A DNA stretch of 22,001 nt, from the NCBI GenBank assembly GCA_964419445.1, contig CAYQPE010000021.1, positions 1-22,001 on the forward strand, in the 5' to 3' direction. This stretch comes from JABHHG01 sp964419445 (lineage in GTDB: Bacteria > Fidelibacterota > Marinisomatia > SCGC-AAA003-L08 > D37C17). A program made the translations under genes and the position numbers. The notes beneath the pieces were generated by a model, which was not told the DNA's origin, made no database searches, and saw only the letters and a program-made list of their open reading frames with translations. This document shows positions 1-9,058 of this stretch, piece by piece (the first letter of the stretch is position 1; each line of letters begins with the position of its first letter).

Positions 1-264
1 TTAGAAAAAGGATCTGGTGATGACCGCTCAATAAAACAAGAGTTTAAGGAAATGGTCTATAATTTTGGTGCTGAATACTGGTATACTGATAATTTTGTAT
101 TAAGGGGTGGTTATATTTATGATCAAGAAGGTAAAATAACCAATCCCACTTTTGGTGCAGGAATAAGATTTGCGCAATATGGATTTGATTTTGGATATAC
201 TGCTGGTGAACAAGGTCATCCTCGTGCCAATACCATGTTTTTCTCTGTAAACATAAATCTGTAA
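1..264 (+). CDS. PorV/PorQ-type outer-membrane protein, C-terminal part
   Basis: This is the last 87 residues of a protein whose beginning lies before the window; the frame is open from base 1 to the TAA at 262-264. The visible part is a run of alternating hydrophobic/aromatic beta-strands (GAEYWYTDNFVLRGGY, TFGAGIRFAQYGFDFGYT). It ends in an amphipathic strand, MFFSVNINL, as expected for the closing strands of an outer-membrane beta-barrel. The style matches the PorV/PorQ (UPF0164-like) family. PorV is a T9SS component that carries cargo to the sortase in Bacteroidota. The next gene starts one base later and encodes a protein with a T9SS sorting domain, which supports the T9SS link. With most of the protein missing, PorV, PorQ and a generic FadL-like barrel cannot be separated firmly. 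Confidence 0.6.
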   Translation, partial: LEKGSGDDRSIKQEFKEMVYNFGAEYWYTDNFVLRGGYIYDQEGKITNPTFGAGIRFAQYGFDFGYTAGEQGHPRANTMFFSVNINL

Positions 265-265
265 G

Positions 266-2851
266 TTGATATTTAGACTATTAATTTTTACCACTATAAT
301 TAGCCTCGAAATCGGGGCTAATTTCATTTATGCTCAATCCTTTTCTCATTTAATTGGAGTAATGGTTGAATTCCCTTTTGAAGAAGAAGATGATCCCCTG
401 ACTACGGGTAGGGGTACATTTCTGGATTCAACTACTGCACAATATTCCATGGCAGATACCTTACTGTGTAATGGGTTTTTAGCAGACAAACCCCCACATA
501 ATGCAGACTATTTTTCATCGCAAATGTTGGCGGTAAAAAATTATTATGACTCCTTTGTGAATGAGGATGAATCCTTTCAAATACACATGATTGACTCTGT
601 TTATACCATATCCAAACCAATGAGAGAATATGCCTTGGGTGATTCATATTTAGGTGAGTTTTATAAAGAGTCTATTGATCTTGCAAAAGAGCAAATCCAA
701 GACTTATCCATAGATTTAAATGATGCCATCATTGTGGTATTTCATGCAGGTATGGGGCAGGATTTTGCAGTTCCATTTATCGATCCTACAAGCCATGATT
801 TAAAGTCAGCCTATGTTGATGAAGAAATTCTAAGTAATGTTGAATCCATTATCATTGATGGTATTGAAATTAATAGAGGTATAATTCTTCCTGAAACGCA
901 AAATATGATTTATTACGATGTGGTTCAGGATATATTTTCGGGCACAAACGATTTATGTGATATTCAAGTGGGGTTAACGGGTACCTTTGCGTTATTATTG
1001 GGGTATGCCTTTGAATTACCCCCTTTGTTTAATACTGAGAATGGTATGGCAGGAGTTGGTGTATTTGGCTTGATGGATCATGGATCTAATAATGGGAGAG
1101 GGGTTATTCCTTCACCTCCATCACCATGGACACGAATTAAAAAAGGATGGTCAGATACTCAAATTATTTATAATGATACTACAATTACCATTTCTACAGA
1201 TGAGGCACTGCCTTTAGTTTATAGAGTGGACATTAATAATGACGAATACTTTTTAATTGAAAATAGAAATAATTGGATTGAAGGTGAAAATGCAGATATT
1301 GATTCTCTAAGAAGAAAAGAACAATATAAAATATCAGATGAACAAGTTGGGCATTGGTTTGATACGGTTTTAACTGAATTCTCTGATAATGAGATTGATA
1401 TTACACATAGTGTAATTACAAAATTCAAAAACTATGATGTGGGACTTCCTGGAGCAGGGATATTGATATGGCATATTAACGAAAAATTAATAAATGATAA
1501 TCAGGGGGGTATAAATAATATCCCAGATCAAAAGGCTATTTCTATTGAAGAAGCTGATGGTTCTGTTGATGTTGGATATAGTAGTGCTCATCCATTATTT
1601 ACTCAGCATGTCAATGGTTGGAAGTTTGATTTTTGGTATGCAGATAATTTCTACTATTTTGAATATGGTAATCCAGAAGAAAAAAATAATGAGAATGAAT
1701 ATGTAATATTTGATGATTTTACACGGCCCAATTCCTCAACTTCAGAGGATGTGCATTCAGGAATTAAAATTACGGTAATGAGTGAAGCTAATCATACGAT
1801 GGATGTTAACATTGAATTCAATGAATTTAGGGATTTTGAGCAAAGTTTTATTCATCAAAATGATGTTAAAATTCTTGGTGATTGTGAAATTAACGATACC
1901 TCATTTGTATTTTATAAATACGAAACCGGAATTTTTAAATCCAGTGTGAATTCACAAAAAAAGATTTCTGATAACCTAGATTATAATTTAGCTTTATGTT
2001 TACAAGATAGTATTAACCTCATTGAATTTGATACAACTTCATTTACATTTGCATATTATGATGAAGAATTAGAACCTTTAACGGAAGATTTTGCGATAGG
2101 TTTTCTCTCAAATTCAGATACAGATACTACTATATATAAAAAAGTTTCTCTTGGTGATATTGATAATGATGGATTGGATGAATTGATTTATGTGAGTGAT
2201 AGTTCACTTATAGTGGAAAATTTCCCCAATGGTGTTAATGCCAATGGTTTCCCCGTTCATGGACGTTTTTATCATCAACCATTAGTTGCAGACATTATAA
2301 ACACACATGATGACTATCCTGAGATTATATGTCGAGAAGAAAATGGTATTACTATTCTAAATCATATTGGAGAAAGAATTTTAGAAATACCTTCATTCTC
2401 TCCTGATCAACAATTATCAATCATATCAAATTGGGATGGTGAAAAAGCTGCATTGGTTGATGGTCATCAGTTTTTACTATTTGATTTTGATGCCAATGAT
2501 AGTTATTGGCTTCATGAATATAGTCAAAATTCAAATTACCCTATGGTTACAGGAGACCATTTAATTTCAGAATCTACTTCAACATCAATTAAATTTTATA
2601 ATTATCCCAATCCTATAAAAAATGGAAATACTACCTTTCGGTTTTTTGTAAATGTTTCAAGTGAGGTAGAGATTAATATCTATGATATTTTGGGATTAAG
2701 GGTTGATTCTATTACTAAGGAGAATCTCCAAAATAATGAGTATAATGAAGTTCAATGGAGTTCAGCCAATTTTGACCCCGGAGTATATTTTGCACATATA
2801 AAATTTGATTCTGGTGACGAAGCCATGACAAAGGTGATGGTATTGAAATGA
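266..2851 (+). CDS. M6-metallopeptidase-like secreted protein, zinc site lost, T9SS sorting domain
   Basis: An 861-residue exported protein. The start is TTG at 266, one base after the upstream stop; the first ~23 residues form a signal peptide ending around IYA|QS. The next ~400 residues resemble the M6 (immune inhibitor A) peptidase domain, including a GVFGLMDHGS segment like the conserved GVGxxxLMxxG region of M6 enzymes. Where M6 enzymes have HExxHxxGxxD, residues 242-252 read ALLLGYAFELP, so both His and the Glu are replaced and zinc catalysis is not expected. An FG-GAP-like stretch (DIDNDGLDELIYV) lies near residues 630-645. Residues ~775-861 form a type A T9SS sorting domain (YNYPNP start, then INIYDILG, then PGVYF, ending KVMVLK). 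It is likely delivered through T9SS to the cell surface. A binding or structural role is inferred; no substrate can be named. Confidence 0.75.
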   Translation: MIFRLLIFTTIISLEIGANFIYAQSFSHLIGVMVEFPFEEEDDPLTTGRGTFLDSTTAQYSMADTLLCNGFLADKPPHNADYFSSQMLAVKNYYDSFVNEDESFQIHMIDSVYTISKPMREYALGDSYLGEFYKESIDLAKEQIQDLSIDLNDAIIVVFHAGMGQDFAVPFIDPTSHDLKSAYVDEEILSNVESIIIDGIEINRGIILPETQNMIYYDVVQDIFSGTNDLCDIQVGLTGTFALLLGYAFELPPLFNTENGMAGVGVFGLMDHGSNNGRGVIPSPPSPWTRIKKGWSDTQIIYNDTTITISTDEALPLVYRVDINNDEYFLIENRNNWIEGENADIDSLRRKEQYKISDEQVGHWFDTVLTEFSDNEIDITHSVITKFKNYDVGLPGAGILIWHINEKLINDNQGGINNIPDQKAISIEEADGSVDVGYSSAHPLFTQHVNGWKFDFWYADNFYYFEYGNPEEKNNENEYVIFDDFTRPNSSTSEDVHSGIKITVMSEANHTMDVNIEFNEFRDFEQSFIHQNDVKILGDCEINDTSFVFYKYETGIFKSSVNSQKKISDNLDYNLALCLQDSINLIEFDTTSFTFAYYDEELEPLTEDFAIGFLSNSDTDTTIYKKVSLGDIDNDGLDELIYVSDSSLIVENFPNGVNANGFPVHGRFYHQPLVADIINTHDDYPEIICREENGITILNHIGERILEIPSFSPDQQLSIISNWDGEKAALVDGHQFLLFDFDANDSYWLHEYSQNSNYPMVTGDHLISESTSTSIKFYNYPNPIKNGNTTFRFFVNVSSEVEINIYDILGLRVDSITKENLQNNEYNEVQWSSANFDPGVYFAHIKFDSGDEAMTKVMVLK

Positions 2852-5796
2852 TATATTTTTTATTCATCTTCCTTTCGGGGTTATATTCACAGTCATGGTA
2901 TAATCATGCAGAGTTAAATTGGCACTCTTTTGAGACAGAGCATTTTGTATTTCACTATCATGATGGTACTGAAAGAAGTTGTAGAGAAGCGGCAACCGTT
3001 GCAGAGAAAATATATGAACCCATTACAGAATTTTATCAATTTGAGCCCGATTCCAAAACCCATATCATACTGAAAGATACAGATGATTATGCAAATGGTG
3101 CTGCTTATTATTATGATAACAAAATTGAAATTTGGGCAGTTCCATTAGATTTTGATTTGCGTGGCTCACATCGGTGGTTACAGAATGTAATTACTCATGA
3201 GTTTACGCATATTATCCAAATTGGTGCGGCAATGAAATATTCTCGAAAATTTCCAGCATCTTTTATACAAATAATGGGGTACGAGGATGAGAAGCGTCCT
3301 GATGTTCTGTATGGATATCCCAATACAATTATCTCATATCCAATTCCTGGTACAGCTGTACCTCCGTGGATGGCGGAGGGAACGGCTCAATTTATGTATG
3401 ATGGTGCCAATTATGATTATTGGGATTCCCATCGAGATATGACACTACGTGACAGAGTTTTCAATGATAATTTATTATCATTGAATGCAATGAATACCTT
3501 TGGGAAACGAGGCATAGGAAATGAGGCAACCTATAGCATGGGTTTTAGATTTACCCAATATTTAGCAAATCGTTTTGGAAGTGATATCCTCAGGGAAATT
3601 ACACATAATCTTTCTAATCCACTTATATACTCAGTATCTCATGCAATGGAAAAGGCAACGGGGGTTCCTGGAAATCAATTATATGATGAATGGGTGGTTC
3701 AATTAAAGAATGAATATAAACCAATTGCTGTATCAATAAAAGAAAATGGGAAAAGTGGTGAGATATTAGAAGCTGAAGGAACCACTAATATTTATCCAAA
3801 ATGGTCCCCAAATGGAGAAAAATTTGCATTTTTATCTAATAAGAATAATGATTATTTTGGGCAAACCAATTTATATGTGTTTTCCTTCAAAGATTCTACA
3901 TCTAAGAAAATAGCCGGAGGTGTTCAAACTGCACCAACATGGGTAAATGATTCTACAATTGTTTATACTCATCGAAGCAAGCCCAATAAAAATGGATCTA
4001 AATTTTTTGATTTATATGAAATTAATATAAATGATGATGATGCAGAACCCAAACGACTTACTCATTCAGAACGATTGTATTCTCCAGTATATATTGAAAC
4101 TACCAATAGCATCGCTGCTATTACTATTTTTGATGGTACATCTAATATTGTGGTAAGTCCGTTAGATTCAATTAATTTTTCACCCATTACCCAATATAAT
4201 GATGGAACATATTTGTCATCGTTGGAATGGGATGGTGAATTTTTATTTTCAGATGTAATCACCCACCAAACACGAGATATTTTAAAAATTAATATTGAAA
4301 ATAATAAAATAGAATCATTTAAGTCAAATAGTTGGGATGATCGCGGTATAGCCACAAATGGGAATTCATTTGTTTATGCTACTGATAAATCTGGAGTTTT
4401 TAATTTAGTAAACCAAGATGGAGAATACATCACCAATGTGAGTGGAGGTGCGTTTATGCCTTCAATTTCTAGTAGTGGTGAAATCCTTTATAGTGAATAT
4501 AAAAATGGTGGGTATAAAATTGCACTCTTAAAAGATTATCATGTAGTAAATGACTCCGTAGTGGGATATGATAATGAGTTTTGGCAAAATTCACCTCAAT
4601 CCGAGCCAATTGTGGAATTAAATCAAACACCATCTCACAAGTATAAAGATTCAATGTCGTCACTGTCTTTTATGCCAAGGTTAATGGTAGATTATAATTT
4701 ATTTAAACCGGGGATGTATTTTATGTCCCATGATTTATTGGATAGATTATCTGTATTCGGTGGTGGATCAATGAACAGCAAAAACGATATTGATCTGTTT
4801 ATGATTTTTGAATTCAAAAAATACAAACCCACTTTTTATACTAATTTATTTTGGGTAACGAGACATAAAGGTATTAGCTCTAATTATAATCGAGCAAATG
4901 GTACTATTGCAGACAATGTCCATATAAACAGTGACTTAACATTTTTATTATTTTCAGGTGAAATCGGCACCCGATTTATAAAAAATGGACACAAATTTTG
5001 GATTGATTATAGTTACACAAACTATCGTGAGCATGTTCGTCAGAAAATTGTACAATATGCACCCTATGATACAGTACGTTATAATGGTGATTTAGCTTTT
5101 GATTATTTTAGAGGTCATGGTACATCAATTAAATATGAATATTCTAAACGTAAATCCTCATTTTTAAAGGATATGTTGCCTGGCTCAGGATATACAATTC
5201 AATCTAAATTGGGATATGAATGGAATAGCTTTATGTCAGGATTTGGAATAAATGAAGAATATAGTACATTCGGTGCAAATTTTGCTCCTCAAAACACATT
5301 TAGATTTACGTTAGATACATTCCATCATTTTACGTTGAATAAAAAAAATCGAATTGTTTCCAGTTTAAAATCTAAAATTGGATATCTTTCGAATTCTGAA
5401 GTTGATAATTTCTTCCATTTTTTTACTGGTGGGCTTCCAGGGATTAGAGGGTATTCATTCTATAATGAAGATTTAACTGGAGCTCAGCAACTAATGATTA
5501 CGAATGAAACAAGATTCCCCTTGTTTTTAGAAAAGAATTATAAATTAAATCATATTTACTTTCAAAATTTAACTTTTGGGGTAGTTAGTCAATTTGGTGG
5601 CGCATTTAATAAAGACATTGCTGACTTTTTCAGTGAAAAAGAGTATAAATTTTCAACAGGAATTGAGTTGAGATTAAATGGTTATTCATTTTATTCATAT
5701 CCAACAGCTATTGAATATGAATATCACCAAGCCATTACAGATCCTACTGAATCTCCTAAACATTATTTATCAATTTTATTTGGATTTGCAGATTGA
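2848..5796 (+). CDS. Metallopeptidase (MA clan) / TolB-like propeller / Omp85-type barrel fusion protein
   Basis: A 982-residue envelope protein that starts in an ATGA overlap with the preceding gene and has a short signal peptide (cleavage near LYSQ). Three parts are visible. (1) A gluzincin-type peptidase: HEFTH at residues 117-121 and a likely third zinc ligand E177 in PWMAEGTAQF, the arrangement of the peptidase MA-like family. (2) From about residue 313 to 600, WD40/TolB-like propeller repeats (IYPKWSPNGEKFAFLSN and later copies). (3) From about residue 650 to the end, a beta-barrel with the Omp85 surface-antigen signature LPGIRGY at 863-869 and the strand ITNETRFPLF. The whole would sit in the outer membrane with peptidase and propeller in the periplasm or outside. 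Unlike its upstream neighbour, the catalytic motif is intact. Substrate is unknown; a role in handling outer-membrane or T9SS cargo is inferred from position. Confidence 0.8.
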   Translation: MIYFLFIFLSGLYSQSWYNHAELNWHSFETEHFVFHYHDGTERSCREAATVAEKIYEPITEFYQFEPDSKTHIILKDTDDYANGAAYYYDNKIEIWAVPLDFDLRGSHRWLQNVITHEFTHIIQIGAAMKYSRKFPASFIQIMGYEDEKRPDVLYGYPNTIISYPIPGTAVPPWMAEGTAQFMYDGANYDYWDSHRDMTLRDRVFNDNLLSLNAMNTFGKRGIGNEATYSMGFRFTQYLANRFGSDILREITHNLSNPLIYSVSHAMEKATGVPGNQLYDEWVVQLKNEYKPIAVSIKENGKSGEILEAEGTTNIYPKWSPNGEKFAFLSNKNNDYFGQTNLYVFSFKDSTSKKIAGGVQTAPTWVNDSTIVYTHRSKPNKNGSKFFDLYEININDDDAEPKRLTHSERLYSPVYIETTNSIAAITIFDGTSNIVVSPLDSINFSPITQYNDGTYLSSLEWDGEFLFSDVITHQTRDILKINIENNKIESFKSNSWDDRGIATNGNSFVYATDKSGVFNLVNQDGEYITNVSGGAFMPSISSSGEILYSEYKNGGYKIALLKDYHVVNDSVVGYDNEFWQNSPQSEPIVELNQTPSHKYKDSMSSLSFMPRLMVDYNLFKPGMYFMSHDLLDRLSVFGGGSMNSKNDIDLFMIFEFKKYKPTFYTNLFWVTRHKGISSNYNRANGTIADNVHINSDLTFLLFSGEIGTRFIKNGHKFWIDYSYTNYREHVRQKIVQYAPYDTVRYNGDLAFDYFRGHGTSIKYEYSKRKSSFLKDMLPGSGYTIQSKLGYEWNSFMSGFGINEEYSTFGANFAPQNTFRFTLDTFHHFTLNKKNRIVSSLKSKIGYLSNSEVDNFFHFFTGGLPGIRGYSFYNEDLTGAQQLMITNETRFPLFLEKNYKLNHIYFQNLTFGVVSQFGGAFNKDIADFFSEKEYKFSTGIELRLNGYSFYSYPTAIEYEYHQAITDPTESPKHYLSILFGFAD

Positions 5797-6767
5797 AAAA
5801 TTTGATTTTAATATTTAGTTGTAGTTTTTTATTTGGCACATCGTTTTTGATGAATGATAAATATACACCAATTCCAAAATATAGTTTTCAACAATCTACG
5901 TCTTCAAAATCACTAAGTAAAAATCAAAAACATGCGTTGTTAATGTCAGCAATATTACCGGGTACAGGTGAATATTATCTGGGGCATGAGGAACGTGCCA
6001 TGGCATTTTGGACTATCGAAGCCCTTTCATTGGGGACGTGGTATTATTATTCCAGTGAAGGGAAAAAATTACAAGATCAGTACAGAGAGTATGCTAATGA
6101 ACATTGGAGTATGGCTCGTTGGATAAAAGACTATTATAAATGGAAGGGTACTCCTATTGATTCAATTTTTGTTAAACCCCCCAATGGTAGTTATCCAGAA
6201 ATTTGGAAGGATAGCCATCATATTAATTTTCAATGGGGAAACAATGAGAATGTAGTTAGTTCAAGTACAGCAGAGTTTGAGACAATATTTTTAGATATGA
6301 GTCGGCAATTATGTGGTATTAATTCAGAGAATTTTGAGGAATTAAAGAATTGCGATAATTTTGTTGTGGATGTAATTGAAGATTTAATGAACGATGAAAA
6401 CTATAAAGTTTTTAAAGATCATAATTTTTATGAAAATATTGGGAAATATGACCATTTTTTTGCGGGGTGGGATGACAATGATTCCCTTTATGTAGTGGTA
6501 AAAAATAATGGGGGTGAACGTATTGCAATGAGCCCACATAAGAAATACTATCGTGAAATATGGACAACCTCTAATGAGGATTATTATTTACTGGCAAAGT
6601 ATGCAATCTCAGCCTTAATGGTTAATCATGTTGCAAGTATGATTGATGTATTGATTCTTTCTAAATTAAATCAATTCACTCATCACAAAATTGAATCAGA
6701 GCCATATTTTTCGACAGTAAATGATGTTCAATCAGCGGGATTAAAATTAAAGTTTAATTGGGATTAA
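5793..6767 (+). CDS. Exported/membrane protein with DUF5683-like segment
   Basis: A 324-residue protein starting with TTG in a 4-nt overlap (TTGA) with the upstream stop. The N-terminus is a hydrophobic signal-like segment (residues 3-20). Around residues 45-85 comes ALLMSAILPGTGEYYLGHEERAMAFWTIEA split over a hydrophobic stretch; the SAxLPGxGxxYxG pattern is typical of DUF5683-type membrane proteins. The central part is polar and rich in Trp, Tyr, Asn and Asp. A second hydrophobic stretch lies near residues 275-295 (AKYAISALMVNHVASMIDVLIL). The function is not recognised. Its position between the Omp85 fusion and a BamD-like lipoprotein suggests a job in the envelope. Confidence 0.6.
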   Translation: MKNLILIFSCSFLFGTSFLMNDKYTPIPKYSFQQSTSSKSLSKNQKHALLMSAILPGTGEYYLGHEERAMAFWTIEALSLGTWYYYSSEGKKLQDQYREYANEHWSMARWIKDYYKWKGTPIDSIFVKPPNGSYPEIWKDSHHINFQWGNNENVVSSSTAEFETIFLDMSRQLCGINSENFEELKNCDNFVVDVIEDLMNDENYKVFKDHNFYENIGKYDHFFAGWDDNDSLYVVVKNNGGERIAMSPHKKYYREIWTTSNEDYYLLAKYAISALMVNHVASMIDVLILSKLNQFTHHKIESEPYFSTVNDVQSAGLKLKFNWD

Positions 6768-6768
6768 G

Positions 6769-7539
6769 ATGAGATTATTCAGTTTAATATTTTTATGTGT
6801 ATTTTTTGGGTGTTCTGCTTCCAAATTATCAATTTCGGAGGAATTACAACAACGATTTGAAAAGGGTATTTCATTGTTTGAATCTGAAAAATTTATGCGT
6901 GCAAAAGATGAATTTTTATTTATTGTCAGTAATAATCCAGGGACACAAATGGCCTTAGATGCACAGTTTTTGTTAGCGGAGTCATATTTCAGTTTAAAGG
7001 AATACGAAAATGCTCTTCAAGAATATGATTATTTTGCACGATTTTCACAGGATTACAACAAAGTTGAACAAGCTAGATTTAGAATTTGTGAATGTGCAAT
7101 TCTTTCATCAAATTCATTTGAAAAAGACCAGGAAAATTCAAAATTAGCATTGGATAGATTACAAGAATTTATTGAAGACTATCCCAATTCGCAATATGCT
7201 AAAAAAGCAAATATTGAAATGGATCAAATTAGATACAAATTAGCACGAAAATCGCTAGAATCTGCACGTTTATATCTAAAATTAGAGGAATATGATTCAG
7301 CATTAATTTATTTAAATAATATACTTTCAGAATATTATGATACATCAATAACTGATGATGCAAGAATTACAATTATTTTTGCATACTTATTGCAAAATAA
7401 GCATGAATTAGCCCACTCTTTTTATAAGAATAATGAGCGGAATTTTATTTCTTTAGACAAGTCAAAAGAAGCTATCCAACTCATAGAAAATATGAAGTCT
7501 GGAATGGGGTTGTCAGAATATTTAAGATTATATAAATGA
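6769..7539 (+). CDS. bamD: BamD-like outer-membrane assembly lipoprotein
   Basis: A 256-residue TPR-type lipoprotein. The N-terminus MRLFSLIFLCVFFGC carries a lipobox-like end with Cys15 as the likely lipidated residue; Phe at -3 is slightly unusual. Tetratricopeptide-like helical pairs follow (FEKGISLFESEKFMRAKDEF, then LDAQFLLAESYFSLKEYENA, then DYPNSQYAKKANIEMDQIR), spaced like those of BamD/YfiO. BamD works with BamA to insert beta-barrels into the outer membrane. Its place three genes after a porin-like protein and two after an Omp85 barrel fits that role. It begins one base after the previous stop and overlaps nadD by 4 nt. A general TPR lipoprotein is the main alternative. Confidence 0.78.
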   Translation: MRLFSLIFLCVFFGCSASKLSISEELQQRFEKGISLFESEKFMRAKDEFLFIVSNNPGTQMALDAQFLLAESYFSLKEYENALQEYDYFARFSQDYNKVEQARFRICECAILSSNSFEKDQENSKLALDRLQEFIEDYPNSQYAKKANIEMDQIRYKLARKSLESARLYLKLEEYDSALIYLNNILSEYYDTSITDDARITIIFAYLLQNKHELAHSFYKNNERNFISLDKSKEAIQLIENMKSGMGLSEYLRLYK

Positions 7540-8099
7540 AAATTTATGTATTAGGCGGGACGTTTGATCCACCGCATTTGGGGCATTTAAAAATTGTTGA
7601 AAAACTAAATAGTGAATGTGATTTATTCATGATTATCCCCACTAATGTTTCACCTCATAAAACAATGAAGAATCAAACATCTTCTCATCATCGTTTAAAA
7701 ATGTGTTTAATTCAGTTTTTAGATAAATTTGAAAATGTAGAAATATTGGATTACGAGATTAATAAGCATGATATTAGCTTTACAATTGATACGGTTGAAT
7801 GGCTAAAAAATAAATTTAAAGATGCTTCAATTACTCTTATAATTGGTGAAGATCAAGGCGAGAATTTGAATGCATGGAAAAATATTGATAAATTAAAGGA
7901 AATGGTGAAATTTACCTGTATTTCCCGTAGAGGATATCAAATTGAAAGCCAAGAATATATTTCTTATAGGGATGATATTGATATGAAGATTTCTTCAACT
8001 AAAATTCGTGAAAATTGGTGGAAGAAAAATGATTTATATAAGCGTATGGTTTTGCCAGAAATTGAGTCGTATATTAATCAAAATAAATTATATAACTAA
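7536..8099 (+). CDS. nadD: Nicotinate-nucleotide adenylyltransferase
   Basis: A 187-residue nucleotidyltransferase that adenylates nicotinate mononucleotide to deamido-NAD, the penultimate step of NAD synthesis. The N-terminus has the family signature GGTFDPPHLGH (residues 7-17), with the HxGH-type nucleotide site at 14-17. The second signature, SSTKIREN, is near residue 153. The stretch TLIIGEDQGENLNAWKNID corresponds to the NadD-typical segment (usually GxDxxxxLxxWxxxxxL). Length is normal for NadD. It starts with ATG in an ATGA overlap with the BamD-like gene and ends in a TAATG overlap with the antiporter gene, so it is translated as part of the envelope operon although its job is metabolic. 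Confidence 0.93.
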   Translation: MKIYVLGGTFDPPHLGHLKIVEKLNSECDLFMIIPTNVSPHKTMKNQTSSHHRLKMCLIQFLDKFENVEILDYEINKHDISFTIDTVEWLKNKFKDASITLIIGEDQGENLNAWKNIDKLKEMVKFTCISRRGYQIESQEYISYRDDIDMKISSTKIRENWWKKNDLYKRMVLPEIESYINQNKLYN

Positions 8100-9040
8100 T
8101 GTTTATACTACCTGAAATTTTCCAATTTATTATTGGTGGTTTACTCCTTTTTTATGGTGCCGAATATTTAATTGAAAGCAGTAAAGTAATTGCATCTAAT
8201 TATAATATTTCCAAAATTATTGTAGGAATTACATTAGTTGCATTTGGCACATCTTTACCAGAGCTAATTGTAAGTATCTTTGCCAGCTTAAAAGCAGAAT
8301 CAGGGCTTGTATTTGGTAATGTTATAGGTTCCAATATTGCAAATATTGGGCTTATTTTAGGTATCGCTTCCATAATGAAGCCATTAAGTTTCCCATTTAA
8401 AAAACTAAGGGGAGACTTATACTTTCTTTTGGGAATAACATTAATGCCAATTTTTAGTATATATTTCAATTTAATGAATGTGAATACAGGTATTTTATAT
8501 ATTTTTGTTTTGGGAGTATATAGTTACTATTTAATTAATTCAGATCATGATGTTGAAAATATTGAAGTTGAAGAAATGCCTTATAAATTACTTTTTTTAA
8601 CTTTAGGAATTATGGGTTTGGGATTTGGTTCACATTTTTTTGTTGAGGGTGCTGTTGGTATTGCTGAATTATTGGCAATTCCGTCAGTTGTTATTGGAAT
8701 GACCATTGTGGCAATTGGCACATCCCTTCCAGAACTTGCAACTACCATTGTTGCAGTGAGAAAAAATGAAACTAGTTTTGCAATTGGAAATGTTATTGGC
8801 TCAAATATCATGAATATTTTGGCAGTATTGGGGGCATCATTTATTATTCATCCAATTAATTCAATCTCAATTGCTGTAAACTCACAATTAATATTGATGA
8901 CAATATTGACCATGAGCTTGTTTATTGCAATTGCAAAAAACAATAAAATATCAAAGGAATTTGGTGTATTAATGACTACGATATACTTCTTATTTATTTT
9001 ATCTAATTTTGGATTCCTTAAGATTGTATATCATTCCTAA
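8099..9040 (+). CDS. Calcium/cation antiporter, CaCA family (YrbG-like)
   Basis: A 313-residue inner-membrane protein of about ten hydrophobic segments. It has the two inverted alpha-repeats that define the Ca2+/cation antiporter superfamily: AFGTSLPELIVS with GNVIGSNIANIGLILG (residues ~48-88), and AIGTSLPELATT with GNVIGSNIMNILAVLG (~205-247). The Glu in each TSLPEL motif is the known cation ligand. A short polar loop (residues ~147-162) separates the halves. The family exchanges Na+, K+ or H+ for Ca2+; the exact ions cannot be read from the sequence. Start and nadD stop share a base (TAATG). An 18-nt gap separates it from ftsE. Confidence 0.92.
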   Translation: MFILPEIFQFIIGGLLLFYGAEYLIESSKVIASNYNISKIIVGITLVAFGTSLPELIVSIFASLKAESGLVFGNVIGSNIANIGLILGIASIMKPLSFPFKKLRGDLYFLLGITLMPIFSIYFNLMNVNTGILYIFVLGVYSYYLINSDHDVENIEVEEMPYKLLFLTLGIMGLGFGSHFFVEGAVGIAELLAIPSVVIGMTIVAIGTSLPELATTIVAVRKNETSFAIGNVIGSNIMNILAVLGASFIIHPINSISIAVNSQLILMTILTMSLFIAIAKNNKISKEFGVLMTTIYFLFILSNFGFLKIVYHS

Positions 9041-9058
9041 TTACCAGTAATTTTTTAT

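Noticed and set aside
8200..8811. Two minus-strand ORFs within the antiporter gene
   Set aside because: Each mirrors one alpha-repeat of the CaCA protein, which explains their similarity to each other.
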